A stretch of 64,000 nt of DNA from Gymnorhina tibicen. Taxonomy: Eukaryota; Chordata; Aves; Passeriformes; Artamidae. The translations under genes were made by a program, and so were the position numbers. Below, in pieces: positions 10,683-24,088 of this stretch. The stretch is taken from contig VXAZ01005475.1 in NCBI GenBank assembly GCA_013399875.1, positions 1,692,912 to 1,756,911 on the forward strand, given 5' to 3'. The notes under the pieces are model-generated. The model did not search any database. It was not told the origin of the DNA and was given only the letters and a program-made list of their open reading frames with translations. Numbering within the stretch: position 1 is the first letter of the stretch; every line of letters begins with the position of its first letter.

Positions 10683-11211
10683 GATATTAAGGATCATTGC
10701 AAGAATTTGCTAGCATCAATTATATGATTAAAGACCAGATTAAGACCAGGTGTGGGTCCATGAAATTCCCAAGTGCAAATTTACAAGCACTTTTTAAAGC
10801 ATATATAATGATATAGCTAAAGGCTGTTGTTGGCAACCTGCTCCTCCCTAGCTTACTCATCCTCTGCTCATGCTGATGAAAACTTCAGTGCAGTAACTTC
10901 ATGGCACATAATTCAATGATGTTAAAATAGGATAATTTATTCCCTTCCCTCTCATATTTTATTTCTTTCTATTAAATAAATTTCAGGCTCCAAAGTAACA
11001 AGGGAGTTGAGTTCGTGACCTGAATATAGCTGAGATTTACCTGCAGATTGCTTCCAGTCCCATCACATGTTCCTTCCATTTTCAAACTGCTGTTCTCTCT
11101 AGTAATATCACATGCGTTTTTCATGCAGAGATTTTTAGGCTCTGAGTTCCAATAATTTTCATTTTATGATGCTCAGTCAATGCGTGCAAGTCAAACCCTG
11201 ATTTATTCCAG

Positions 11212-11225
11212 CCATTAGGTGGCAG
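11212..11225 (+). promoter_or_regulatory. CTCF-like core motif
   Basis: CCATTAGGTGGCAG matches the vertebrate CTCF core CCASYAGRKGGCRS at 13 of 14 positions. It lies in an otherwise unremarkable AT-rich stretch, so the match stands out. Occupancy cannot be seen from sequence. Confidence 0.4.
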
Positions 11226-13601
11226 AGATTCTTGGGTATTTGGACTGCAAGCACTACATTTTGCCAGAAGCAGATGCTTCTGATGTTCCAAAACACATAT
11301 TTTGTGATCTTCACACAGTCAGAGCCACAGAACTGGTATGTTCTTCCTTGAAGAATGAGAGGGGTAAGTAAGGTTTCTCTCAGGAGGGAGAGGGAGGTGG
11401 CCTCCAGAGGTCCAACACACTGTCCCTTACAGAGTGATCCTAGACTGACATAAAAATGGCCTCAACATCATCTCTTAGCTCAGTTTCTGTCTTGCAGGAC
11501 CTGGACTACCTGGCAGTTTCTCTGTAGCCCCAGTAGGAGAGTTACACGTGAGGTAATACTAAATGAAGCTTGGTGTTAGGTTCCTTCCTGCTGCTTCATT
11601 GTTGCACAGAACACACGATTTCCAGTGTATGCCAGCAAATAGTGCATAGGTCAAGGTTAGCCTAAGGTTAACTCAGTTATTTAAAATGCATATGCACTGC
11701 TGATAAAGCTAGCACTATAGATCCTCAAATTAATTTTCTGAAAATGTGTGGCACATTTTGAGAAGAAAAAGGGAAAAAATAACAACAAAAAAAGCATTTT
11801 CGGAAACAGTGAGTAAAGGAAAGCTAAAGAGGGTCCAAGATGTTTGTTTCTTTTTTAAGCCCACTGCCCCAAACTGCTGAATAACGTGTGTTTGAAAAAA
11901 TATGAATGCCCATTCCTAGCTCCACATAAGTGTATTAGCTCCTACATGTACCCACGCTGTTTTGGGGAGCAGACAGTCTTGAGCTGCTTGAGGCATAATC
12001 CTCCTTCTACCCAGCCCTCTCATTCATGTCTCCTGTGAGATAAAATGACCTATACTGTTAAGTGACCTATACTACCACTTTCCACTTTGAGAGCCTGAAA
12101 TAGATTTTCTATGTGTCTGACGTGAAAATCCTGACAGTGACCTACAACCTTTTGCCTGAAGCATGCAGGAGAGCAAATAGCAGATATGGAGGCATTGGAG
12201 TTTAAGGCAGAAGAAATCTGTCTGCAAAGCACCAGAACATGCAACTGTCTTCCCGCATGGCATAAAAATGGCCTCCCCTGACAGATTTCTGGAGTTGGCC
12301 AAAGTAATCATAAAATGTACATCCTGCTGCACCATGTGAAGTGCCTTCCCATCCAGGGTAATGCAGAGTAACTCCACAACAGAAGAATATTTAGCATTAA
12401 GGTTAACAGGCTAAGTACAGTGGTGAAATAAGGCCAGAAGGTATAAGGAAAAGTGTTTTGGACTTACATATCATAGACTTATCTGTGGTTTTGAATGAGA
12501 GTTGTCATTTAACAGTATTCACCAGGAAGCTTGTCTGGAAATAGTCAGAGCTCAGATCTTTTGATAGCTACCTGCTAAAATCAAAGATGTTTAGTGTAAG
12601 GTGCTACTCTTGAAGAGTAGTTATAAATTCATCTGGTTTTTTTATTCAGCAAAGAGTGTGTTCAGTAGAGTGGAATTCAACCTAATGAGGAACTTGCAAG
12701 CTCAGTTTGTCCAACCAGCCTTGACGTGCCAGAGGTCAGAGGTTCTCCTGACTGAGCTATACAGGTGTTTAAATCTCACTGGTGGGATTTTTTTTTCGTC
12801 TTTTCTAACATAATCATTTAATGGAGTTTGAGAAATAATTTCTGAGTAAACACAGTAGCCTTTGTTTTCACCGCTGAAAGGACGACTTGGGAAGAATCTT
12901 CGTTCTGTAAATACAAGTAATGATGTTAGAGATTTGCTTAGAATCATGAAGACAGTTTAGGGAGAATTAAAAAAACATTCGTGTGAGAAATGAAAAAGAT
13001 GTATTATACCAATAGGTTCATTCTACCTTGCAGGAAAGAACAGAGGAAAAAAAAATCTAAGTTATCTTGTTATCCTTTTGGTACCTTTTCTTATTGATAT
13101 GGAAATGCTTTTGAAATTTTTCAAATACTGCTCTATATTTTCTAGATAAGTAGAGAACATACAGGAACAATGTCTGCTTTCCTCTGTTTTTTTCCAGTGA
13201 ATATGATAGAACACACATTCAGAGAGGGATTATTTTGTCCTGGTTCCACCCCAGCCCAATATATTTTTTTTACTGAAGATTTCTGACAACCCTTTAGATA
13301 GCAATTTTAATTAACAGCCCAATTATTAAGAATCTACCCACTCAGAGAAGCATTCTAAACAGCACAATTGTAAAGGTTAATTGTTCGGATATAATTAGAG
13401 CCATACTCTATCCTTAAAAGTGCTGGTGAATTTCTACAGTCACATTATTTAAATCATTTAAATCTATCTTGGACTAATGCCATGATCTCTAAAATCAAAA
13501 TCTGCTCCACAAACCTTGGTTACCCTCTTGTTTATGATAATTTTGTTGTAGTATGATGTCAGTGTCTTGAAGGTAATAGTGAAACTGGTCTTCTCATCTT
13601 T

Positions 13602-13620
13602 AAACAAACAAACAAACAAA
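13602..13620 (+). repeat. (AAAC)n microsatellite
   Basis: Four to five AAAC units in a row followed by AAAACCC. A short simple repeat with no evident function. Confidence 0.85.
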
Positions 13621-15667
13621 ACCCGGGCAAACTCTTCAGAGGAGAAATGAATCAATTGCTTCTCTCGTGGTCATTCCCTTCAGACTTTGGAACAGAAGGC
13701 AAACCCTGTTTCCTGTGCAGCAGTTTTCTGAAGATTAACTGCAAAATAATTACTACTTTTCAGCTGTGTGAATCAGTGAGACACAAGGCAAGAATAGTTG
13801 GAGGGGTGTTGAAAGACAGGGAGGAGGTGATGGTGTTAATGGAAAAGAAGTGGGTGGTAAATGCACATTAAAGACCCTGGGATATTAACCTTTGACTTGC
13901 ACATGTTGTTTATTTCATTCTTGATTAATGTTTTTAAAATTTAGAAGGAAAGACACCTTTTGACCTGTTAAACAATGCACACCTTCAGTAAAACATTTCT
14001 CTTTGTTTTGTTTTTTTATTGGAAAGGGGAAAAATTAAATGATGCTATTCAGGCTCCCAGCCATTTGACCGCACTTATAGCAATAGTTGATGGCCTCTTA
14101 TTTGGAGCCTGCGTGGTTTCATTGAGAATGCAACACATGCTGCATTCATCCAGAGGATTAACTGAATTCTCTGAATTAGGAGGGTGACCTTGTCGAGCAC
14201 AATGTGTTTGGAGACGTGAGGTACTGGTTCTCCTTGCTTTTTAGGGAATTTTGGGGTTTGGGCTTATTTTTTTTCTTTTTTCTTTTAAACCCTGATGTTT
14301 GTAGGCTAGCTTATCCATGTTCCCTTTCTCATTTGTTTTTGGGTGAGTACTGGCAGTATTCTTAATGTGACAAGATGTCACTGTCTTCCAGATACTAGTG
14401 AAACCAGTGTTTTATCCTTAAAAAAACAAGCAATGAGTATTAGACAAAATTCTGCCTCTGCCACACCTGTAGGGTCCTGCTGCTTCCCAGTGGAAACCAC
14501 TTGCAGGAATCCAGTTTGGCTTATAAACCTTCAGTCATGCATTGAGGAAGGCTAGCTCTAGGATGGACGAATTGGGCTCAGTACTGCTCTGCTGACAGTC
14601 TTATTGTATTTCAGATTTTAACTCACAGTAGTAAGTAAATTGTCATCTTTGTATGTGACCTTGTCATATTTCCAGAGCAGAATCACTGTGATCTGTGCAA
14701 TTATTTGTTATTGGTATTTTACATGAGACCCTTAAAAAAAATCAAATTCCCACTTTCAGTGTGAGATATTAAAGAACAGATTTTTTAAGGTTGTTTAAGG
14801 TCTTTGGGTGCCAGGTTCCCGTTGAATTGTACAGGTCTCTGCTGTAGCTGGGAAATTCTAACCCCAAAGTTCATGAAGGGGAAAGGATCCCCATTTTTGT
14901 CCAACCCTTAATCCAAATTTCTTTTAGCAAAACAGCATAACAATATATAGATTTTTTTTCTATGGATGTTTCTCCTTGCTTCACATGACTGAAATGTCTC
15001 CCACAAATTCGCCTACAATGAGCTTTGCTTTGAAAAATCAGCATAATGAAATGTTTTTTAGTGTTGTAGACTTTAGTCTGTTTGCATAGCATGCAGTTTT
15101 ATTTCTGTAAACATTAGATATTCATATCTGTTATTCATGTAAATTTCTCTGTCTGCTATAGATTTGCAATCTTTGCATATTCTCTATTGAACTTTGATTA
15201 TGCTGTTTGTAAAACATAGACAAGAATTTAAAGCCAATTCCTGGTGATGATGAAGCATTTTCTTGCTTCTCAGAAGTGTACTTAATCTTTTAATTTTATC
15301 AGAGGTGGAATGTAAATAAATATATCTGGAAAGCTATCTGAATGAGAGTGTTTTTGTTTCTTAAGGACCTTTCAGTAAACGTAATATGACTGAAAGGAGC
15401 TCCTGTGTGTGGGAGTAGTGGTGTTTGAACTGCTGATTGCTGCCAAAGGTTACTGGAGTGAAGACAAATGAATCCTTCAAGGCAATTAAAAGTAATATAA
15501 TTGATGAAACAGAAGCTGCTAATCCCTTCCAGTTTCATATAACTTAAGGTTTAGGCATCATGCCAGAGACATAAGCTGCAGAGAAGGTGAAAGCCACTGC
15601 TAAAAGTTGTGTACAAATGGTGTGTCTTTTGGGGAGGAAGGAGCACCAGGAGCACATCACGCTAATG

Positions 15668-15742
15668 CTCTGCACACTCCGGTGGCTCCCTGTTCAATTC
15701 ACAATACACTTCGAGGTCCTGATCCTGCTGTTCTTAATGGAC
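15668..15742 (+). mobile_element. Ancient LINE reverse-transcriptase remnant
   Basis: One forward frame reads LCTLRWLPVQFTIHFEVLIL and continues a few residues to a stop at 15743. The pattern L-x-W-L-P-V-x-F-x-I-x-F-x-V-L is the well-known block at the C-terminal end of reverse transcriptases of L2/CR1-superfamily LINEs (LHWLPV...I.FK.L). It differs clearly from the younger CR1 pieces in this window. Surrounding sequence (about 15,600-15,860) may belong to the same element but is too decayed to align by eye. The family assignment is inference from this one block. Confidence 0.5.
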
Positions 15743-18538
15743 TAGGGCCTGTCTTGGAGACTACCTTTCCATTTTCAGCTGGTGGGATGCACAGGTTTAA
15801 CAAAGATGCTGCTGTGATTACAGCCCGGTGTGAAGCTGGGAGCAGAGGCTGAGAGTGCTTCCAGCATGGCTTGAGCGACCAGCAAAGGTGAGAGTGAGCA
15901 TGGGCCTGCCTATGGCCTGTCGTGAAGACCAGAATTCTCCCTATAAATCTTCCCTCAGTGGAGAGATCCAAAATAATTTAATTCTCATAAGAGGAAAGAA
16001 GTGAAAAGAGGAAAAGGGTGAAGCGGTAGGATAGAAAAAACCATGTCAATAAAAAAAGCTGGGGGAATGTAATAAGCATATGCTGTTCTGGAAAGCAGGC
16101 TGATTTAACAAAACCAAAACTTTCTGCTATTAATTAAAATAATTTGCATCTGAACAACCTTAAAATAGACATCTTTCCTATCTTTCTTAAAAAAAAAAAA
16201 AGGAAAAAAAGAAGGCAACCATCTCTGATTTTTATCAATTTTTGGTTTTTTATTTTAATGTGAGACTTGCGTGTTGTCTCAGGTTCAAATATCAGGTTTC
16301 TGTGCTCTCACAAAAGTGCATATAAACTGCTGGGTAGTTGAAGGGTCATCACTTTAGGTCTGCTAAGAGCAGTGTGGTTTCTATGTTAGCAAAGAAAGAT
16401 TTAAAAGGAAAGAGCAGCTGAACCCAGAGGTCGGAGCATTCCATTGGCAGAAACTGTTGCTGCCCTAAGCAGGTCAGCTGAACTTTTAATAGATAGAATT
16501 TTTAGCTTACTGTGCCACAACCAGAGCTTGGTTTTGCAACATTTCATACTATGCTTCTACTTTATATTTACACATAGTCAAAAAAATCATCAAGTTAGGT
16601 AAGCCCATGTAATTGGTAAACATCCATGTAAGTCAATCTTAGCTCCTGTAGATTTGTTGCTGTAGAAGGAACTCAGCAAACGATGTTGGATACAACTTCC
16701 CCAACTGCCTCACTCCCAGTGCCAGGTCAGTGTACATCGGCCACTTTGAGCTTCTTAAATATTACGTATTTTCACACTCAAAGGAGCAGGCTTACAGAGC
16801 AAAGCACGATTTTTTTCTCTAAAATTCAGCACATTTTTATGATAGCTAATCTATGAGGGAATTAATGCTGTGAGAAGCAGGTATTTTTACTGCTGTACAT
16901 TTGTGCAGTGTGTGCTTCTCCTGTAACATAGGGGTTCAGGGAATCTAAAATGTCTTTAGTTATATCAGTTGTGGTTTTTTGAGGTTTCCCAAGATAATAT
17001 TAAGAAAAAAAGCTCGCATGGTGTTCATCTTTATAACGATCTCTTCTCTTACCCATTTTCTTTACGGAATTTCTCTAGGCTCACAAATAGGTTAAGGCCA
17101 ATACATCATATTTAAAAACAGACCTCAAAGCAGAAGTTTGCAAAACGCCTTTCATCCTCATCCTTCTCCAATCTGACCATCACTCATGATCTTTTCTCTA
17201 CGGAGGACATCTCAGGTTGTGGGGTTATATGCTGCACCTTTCGCCCCTGATCCTCGGGTAGTGATCTATTCACTCAAGCACTGTGGTGCCCAGTTGGTAC
17301 TTGTTAGCCATTACCGCCACTGGAAGACCTTGTTGTCTCTGAACAGGTGCAGGACTGAATACCCGAGTCCTTCAGAGAAGAACGGATACCACCCTGCAGC
17401 AGGGCTCCTGCAGTGTCACTGGGGCTACGGTGGGTGACAGGTCAGGGCTGTGTCACGTGGAGCCGTGGTGAGAGCACAGGTTTTCTGTACAGCCTGTGTC
17501 AGCAGCGCTCCCCACTCTCTTCTCTTGCTGTCGCTCCTTGGGACATCCCTGTGTGCTGCATCTCACTTCCATGTATAGAATGAGAAGCTGATTTTCCAGT
17601 CCCAGGCAGTTGCATTGATTATGGGGAATATAACTGTTTCTGAAGGCAATTTCCCAGAAACCTGCCTGGAAAGATGTGCAAGTGTTCTTGGCCAAGGTCA
17701 AACAAGGTCCAGTTTTCCCTCTCATTGTAGCTCTCTGTGTGGCAGTGGCAAAAGTAGGGGTCAAAGCAGTGAGGCGCTAGGAGGGAAATACTCTTTATTT
17801 AATGCATGCTGAGCTACATGCTGGAAGCTGTTGTCTGTGATAGCACCTGGAGCAAAGAGGTTGCATCAGGTGCCCACAGCAGTGCTATGTCCCAGGGAAC
17901 CCAGCATTCAAACTCTCACACAGATACCAAAGTAACAATGATTAAATGAATAGCTGGAGAAGGTGATGGGGTAAAGGAAGAGAGGTTAAGCTGTGACACA
18001 GAAAGAAAGGGAAACAGTCATCTGCTGGCAGAAGATAGACTGGACCAACTATTCATTGTATAAGGCAATGAGACAAAAGACTTGATAGAATGAATGATGT
18101 CTATTTTTAGTAGAAAGAAAATGGCTTCTGCATCTTTTACATAAGCAGGGGAGTGCTATACATCTTTGTTTAAAATGAGGGATTTAATCTACCTATCCAG
18201 TTCAGCCAAAATGCCAGTAGGTTTCATGGATATCTTTAGAGATCGATAGTGACTTGGAGATGTTGTGCCTGTGTCCTTTCTACCATATCCAGTAATGTCC
18301 TAATGTCCTGGCAGCTGCAGCATGTTCTGCTGCAAACTTGGAGGATCGTGGGGAGGCCATGAAAGACCCACAGAAGGGTGTCAATTCCCTGCCTGTGTCA
18401 TGCAAGGCCTGGACTGCGCTTTGGGACAGCAAAACTAGGTCTCACTTGCAGTGATATGATGGGGCAGGGCAGGGGGCAGATCCCCAGCCAATCTGGATTT
18501 CAGTCTCAGAGGTGACAGTGCCGGCTGCGTGCACCAAA

Positions 18539-18563
18539 GTTGTTATCTTGTTACCATAACAAC
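18539..18563. promoter_or_regulatory. Inverted repeat with RFX X-box-like core
   Basis: Perfect 8-bp arms GTTGTTAT and ATAACAAC flank a 9-bp spacer. The right half contains GTTACCATAACAAC, one mismatch from the X-box pattern GTNRCC-N2-RGYAAC bound by RFX factors. It lies in a locally GC-richer patch. Function is inferred only from the motif. Confidence 0.3.
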
Positions 18564-21500
18564 GTGGCACATCCTCTGCAGTCCAGGCACTCCATGCCCG
18601 GTGTGCAATGTTCCGCAGTTGCTCTAACGAGATCCACTTTTATTTTATTCTTGTATTATCTATTGTTTGGGATAGAGAAGGAACACAGCCGTTGGGTTTT
18701 CTGATGTGTTTTGCCAGCTTGTCCTAAAATTCCCGGGTACAAGGGAACGGAATGTCCAGATGGCACTGTTTTGTATTCGTATTTTGAAGATTTGGAAAAT
18801 AAGTGCGTGGCATGTGTATATGCATGGACAGAAAACACATACAAAAAACAGTTTAGCATATCTGGAAGTTGAATGTCACAGTTATTCGTTCTTTGGATTT
18901 TACTCATTATTAGTAATAGAAAATATTGCTGGGGTTTTAATAGTGTGGTGTCCCCACAGTATGAAGTGACTGAAAGTTGGTCTGCTCTATCAGTAATGTG
19001 ACATAAATTATTAGTGCAGACCATTCTTCACTATAAAGTTTAAACCCCCCAGTTTTTTGTTAAAGAGTCAGGCTCAGGAATAACACGTAAACAATATCTT
19101 TCATTCTCTGTGCTCGGTCTGTGCTGTCTTATTCTGCAGACATTGAAGAGTCATGGCACAGGAAAATGTGAAAGAAGACACCATTCCTGTTGCGTGACAT
19201 CCCTAGCTTTCAGGAGGACTTTTGTGGGCCTAATGTTTCATACAGGCACAGTACTTTACCATTAAGTCAAATTCTGTTATTTTATTTACTACCTCGCTAT
19301 TTGGTAGTACTTAAAAGTAATTTCTATGGGACCTGACTTTCACCCTAACTCTCAAAAAGACCAAAACCCTTTTATAAGGGTTTTTGATTGACTCCAATCA
19401 CCTTTTAACACCTTGTCCTAAAATGCTCTGAAGGTTATTGCAAAGCAAGAGTAATAAAAGGTTTCTTTTTAAAATAATGAGAAATGCATATTATGATTTT
19501 ATTACACTTTTCTTGCTGGCTGGGTAAAATATTTTCCTGTTGACATTTCTGAAGGAGGCAAGAAAATTCTTGTTCAAGAGCAAGTTTATATACAATGAGA
19601 AGCTGGAATAGCAACAGCAATCTTTGTAAATCCTAATGAAAACCATAATCCAGAGGAATAAATCTGCTTCATAACACTAAATCATTATAATTGCCACCTG
19701 CTCTTTCAGCAGCTCCGAAGTACCAACTCCTTGTTTAGATATACCAGAGTCAAGAAATTTTCTCCCTCTGTGTATACATGTATCACCCACTTATGATTCC
19801 TAACTGAAGCATCAATGTCATAAATTTAACCACAATGCCTTGAGGGCAGATGGTCAGAATATTACTTTACTATTCAGCTGAATCAGTGCTCCCTCCAGTT
19901 GGTTTCTTCATTCAGAATGCTTTCCTGTGTGCCACTAAGGTAAACCTGGCTCAAATCCTCACAAACAGTAATAATTCCCTTTAAATAGTTTGAAGAAATT
20001 TTTTGAATGACCCACCTTGAGTAAGTGGATGCATTTTACTCCTGCAATATATTTCAGGTGTTCAGTATTTTCTGACTTTGAGACAATAGTTTTCATATTT
20101 ACAGCCTTGGTGGATTGGCAATGGGATGTTTGCTACATCATGCTGCACTTGTCAAATGCTGCCTCTGTTATCAGGAGGAATCACTGCACAATATAGTAAT
20201 TTGAGGCCAACAACAACATAGAAGTATGTATTTTCCATAATAGGAAACCTCTTTCTCCTGTGTGCCAAAATTACAGTCTGCTAAAATGAACAGACAATAA
20301 ACTAGCTAAGTTTTGAAGACTTCTAGAGTAATTTTGTGCCTAAGCAGTCCAAACGTTAGGTGCTCATTTTCCAAGTTCCAAAATGCTAACTTCATATTTT
20401 TTCAATCACATAATAATTAATTAATTGTACCAGAATAGACTCTTAAAAATTAAAACTATGTTATCGTGAAGTATTTTAGTATTTAGTATTTTGAGCATTG
20501 AATGAAATATATGTACCAAATCTTCATTTTCTGATAAAAATGGAACAAAGGCCATGCACTCGAAAATACAGTGCTTAATTTCTTCAATGTTTATGTAATT
20601 GTTTCTTGATTTTGGGCAGCTATTCCATACTACTATTGGCAAAAAGAGTCATGCTAGATAAAAAAAGATAAAAAGATGGCCAGTAAGAAAAAAAAAAAGT
20701 GAATTCTCAACCTGTTTGCATGAGAAAATTTAGCTAAGTTCAGGTCTTGGGAACAAAGAAAGTGTTAACACTCCTCTGGGCTGCTCTCCCACTGCAGCTA
20801 AGAAGCTGTGAAAAAATAGACTCTTTCAGGGCTTGAATGTGAATGACTTGAACTCTCCTGTAACTAGGAAATCTTTTCAGAATCAGACAGAACCGAGCAA
20901 GTTTTCAGTTGGTCGTATCCCATTCATTCCCTCACTCCTTATCCTCCACATGCTGATTCAGCTTGTAACAGAATATGTTAAGGCTTTTGAAGTCTGATCA
21001 AAGATCCCACACTGACTGCAGAGAGGTGGAAAAGAAGGAAGGCATCTTGTCTTTTGTGCTCATCCTAGTTGCAAACTTAACTACTCCATCACTGTCATCT
21101 AAACCAGAAGCAAAAAATGAAAATTCCTCTGGAAATTGGATGGTATTTTAGTTGTTCAATTATGACTAATCCAAGAGGTTGGATAGTGCTAAATGATTTC
21201 ATTCTTTCAGTTCATATGCTGATTGCTCCCCAATCTTAACTGATGCTTCTATCTAAAATGCCTTACAAGAAATACTGCTGAGTACACCTGCAGCCCTACT
21301 CACGTGGGAAGAAAAAATTACCTGGCTCACATCTAACAGCCACACCCCTTATGAACCACTGATGCATTTTGACATTTTTAGTCTTCCCATGTCATTGGAA
21401 AAATGAGGGAAGGGGAAAGCATCTTGTCATCAAAGTGTTGTTCTCATGATCAAAGTATGATCAAAAGCCTCCTTTTTGCATGAGGTCCATGTAGTTCACC

Positions 21501-22713
21501 TGCCACGAAGGAAGGACCTGCAGGGAAGGACTCTGCCCATGCTGAGTCATATTTTGAAAGAAACAGAAATATTTCTATAGTCTCTGGAGTGATAGTAGTA
21601 GCTTAAGGTACACCAGTAAAGCAGCTCTGGATAAACTATTACAGTTTTCAGTTAACAAACTCAAAATTATCATCAAGATACATTTTTCCATTGAGTCTGG
21701 AATCAGCAGGACAATGTCTGTATTTTTGCCAATAGGTGCTCTTCTATTTATGTTGACTCCTGAGAGTACTGGACATTCAATTTTAAATCAGGGACGTAAC
21801 CTTGATTTTTTTTTTTAATCAAATACTGGGTCATGAGCCAGTGACTCAAGCATCACCTTCAGCTCACCACTGTTAGCCCGCAATTTTTATGGACTTGTTG
21901 ATATTTATATGTTTATTCCTGTTTTTCCACTCATCCCTAAATTTCTGGGCAGGATAAGGCTTTTAGTTCTGTTGTTCTTCTGAACTACTCCTCAGTTCTT
22001 GTGAGGAAGAAGAGATGGGTCCCATGCCTCTTTTCCATGCCACAAAGCTTTCTGCAGGAGCAGCCCTTGAAAGGATATCATAAGGTCCTTGGTAGATGGG
22101 TGTATAAATGGATCCCTCTGCCTTTCTCTTTGCTTCACAGGCCATCTTCCTCAGTAGCAACCTCTTCTCCTGCCAGGGATTATAGAACCAGAAAAGGTTA
22201 TGAAGGATTTCTCTAACTGAACACTGGTGTAATTTTGCTGCCCAGCTCTCTTATTACTGAGAGATTCTCGATGTCCACATCTGATGTCAGTACTGACATG
22301 TACCAAGCTGACCAAAATGCTTTTGACTAGTCAGCAGCACAGTACCCACAAGCTGGCATTTTTCACTTATCTCAGTGTTTTTTTTCCTGCAGAGGAGAAA
22401 GCTAATGGTTTCTGTATGGCTTCTGATGCAGGGTAAAGGCTGCATCCCACTGTCAGTTCATTTCAATTCACACTGCATCTTGTGATTGCATGTGCAGTGC
22501 AAAAATTATTATTTTTATTATCTGCAGCATGGCAAAAAATAGACTGCTGATCTGCAGCAAACTCTGTGTCAAGTCTTGCACTGGGTTGTCCCAAGTCTGT
22601 GAAAAGTGGGCAAAGTTCTGGGCAAAGCCTGGGGTCTGCAGAGTTCTGTTTTCCTTCACAGCCTTTTATTTAAGTGGCTGCTGATAAATGAGGTACAGAA
22701 AATGGCATTAAAG

Positions 22714-22731
22714 TGACTCATGATGTCAGCA
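22714..22731 (+). promoter_or_regulatory. AP-1 site adjoining MARE-like half site
   Basis: TGACTCA is immediately followed by TGATGTCAGCA, which carries the GTCAGCA half of a MAF recognition element in the CRE-type spacing. Directly abutting AP-1 and MAF half sites are unusual by chance and are typical of enhancers bound by bZIP factors. No expression evidence is available. Confidence 0.35.
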
Positions 22732-24074
22732 AACTTTGCTGCTTGGAAATGTCACATTCCTGTCACTGCACAGAGAGAAAAGGATCCAGCATTGGCTGGT
22801 GTATACAGTCAATTAGGAGAATTGATCTCTGATCCTTTCCTGCCCTTTGCAGAATAGAAGTTCTTTTGACCAGGAGAGATAAGGAGAGAAAATAACCATA
22901 TAGTTGCATTTATGTTTGGTAATAATTTTTATATAAAACAGAAATAAATATTTTTGTGACTTAAAACATAGTGCATTGAAATGTTTCCTGGTGAGAGTGA
23001 TTAGAACAGCATGTAATAGTGTCTGACGAGCAACATGAATTCATTGACAACCAGCTGTTGAGTCTTACATATTTGATCTGTTTCTACTCCTTATGTTTTA
23101 TTAATGCCATCCTTCAGTTCTAATAATGCCTGATTCCGAGCTTCTCAGTCAGCTCCTGAGAAATTAATTTTCTGGGACTTGTTCCTAAGGAAGAAATGAT
23201 GTGGGATTGAACCTGTCTTTCCTGAGGAACATTAACCAGGCTTTGGTCTTGGGAGAACTCTTTTAGATCCCTCCATGCAACACACTTTTTACAAGGATAA
23301 TAACATACAGTAAGAAACATATTCTGTGGGTTTTGTAGCTTTGTATTTTGCTACGCAAAATCTGGTAGGAGAAATAGGACCACATCTGGGACTCTGTGAT
23401 TGTGCATGGGTGTGCGTGGGGCCAGGTAGGGAGCGTGCAAGGACCCCCCCACCCACTGCACAGCAATTAATGGACAGAAATACAACTAATCACCAGCTGT
23501 GAGAATGTATTATAGCTTTGTAGATTCAGTGCCTCTGGGTCTATGTGTAAACCATGAAGACTGTATCTTTGGTCAGCACAAAAAGTAAAATAAAGGCCAG
23601 GATGAAGCCTTGCTCACTCACTTCACTTTCTTTGCTGCTAGAGGAAAACTTGAGGATGCTGAGAGGCAGCAGAGGAGCTTTGGCACTGGTTCCATCAGGT
23701 GGCCTGGCCCCAGTGGGTGCGGGGATGGGTTTTGCTGCCTGTAGAGCAGAGCATTCAGCAATCAGTGCGTGGGCTGGTACACCCACATGCCCATCCAGAG
23801 CCTCTGCAGAGCCCAGAGCCATTGCCACTGCCACAGACCCTGTCGCCACATGTAGAACTCCCTTTGGTCTGTCCTGATGGCTGCATACAGAGTCACTAAA
23901 AAACATGCTGTGAGGGAAAGGACATATGGAGGCAGGAACCACGGCCTGACCTGATGAACTTTTCATATCATTTCGGCTGCTTTAGCTGCAGCCAGGCTTG
24001 GCAGAGAGGGAGTGCATATAGTTCCAAGAGATTTTTATGCCTACTTTTTTCCCCTGCTTTTTTCTTTTTGTTTC

Positions 24075-24088
24075 TTTTTTTTTTTTTT
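24075..24088. repeat. Poly-T tract
   Basis: A run of about fourteen T residues within a longer T-rich stretch (24045-24110). It is not next to any recognisable retroelement body, so it may be simple sequence rather than a retroposon tail. Confidence 0.8.

Larger units (their letters stand above)
10683..15645. other. Non-coding AT-rich stretch
   Basis: No protein family, RNA gene or recognisable transposon was seen. Features are limited to a CTCF-like core (11212-11225), an (AAAC)n microsatellite at 13602-13620, and scattered homopolymers. One donor-like signal (GGG|GTAAGT) at 11363/11364 follows an acceptor-like tract ending at 11318, but the 45-bp interval has no recognisable peptide. Confidence 0.55.

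Noticed and set aside
16610..16630. miR-30-like GTAAACATCC seed
   Set aside because: Only ten bases match and the flanks do not fold into a precursor hairpin.
19931..19965. B-box-like GGCTCAAATCC as a tRNA or tRNA-derived SINE
   Set aside because: No matching A box or cloverleaf pairing upstream, and no poly(A) tail.
23541..23966. 141-codon minus frame with a 107-codon plus frame on the other strand
   Set aside because: Both strands open in a GC-rich, CpG-poor patch; no domain, no splice context that favours either.
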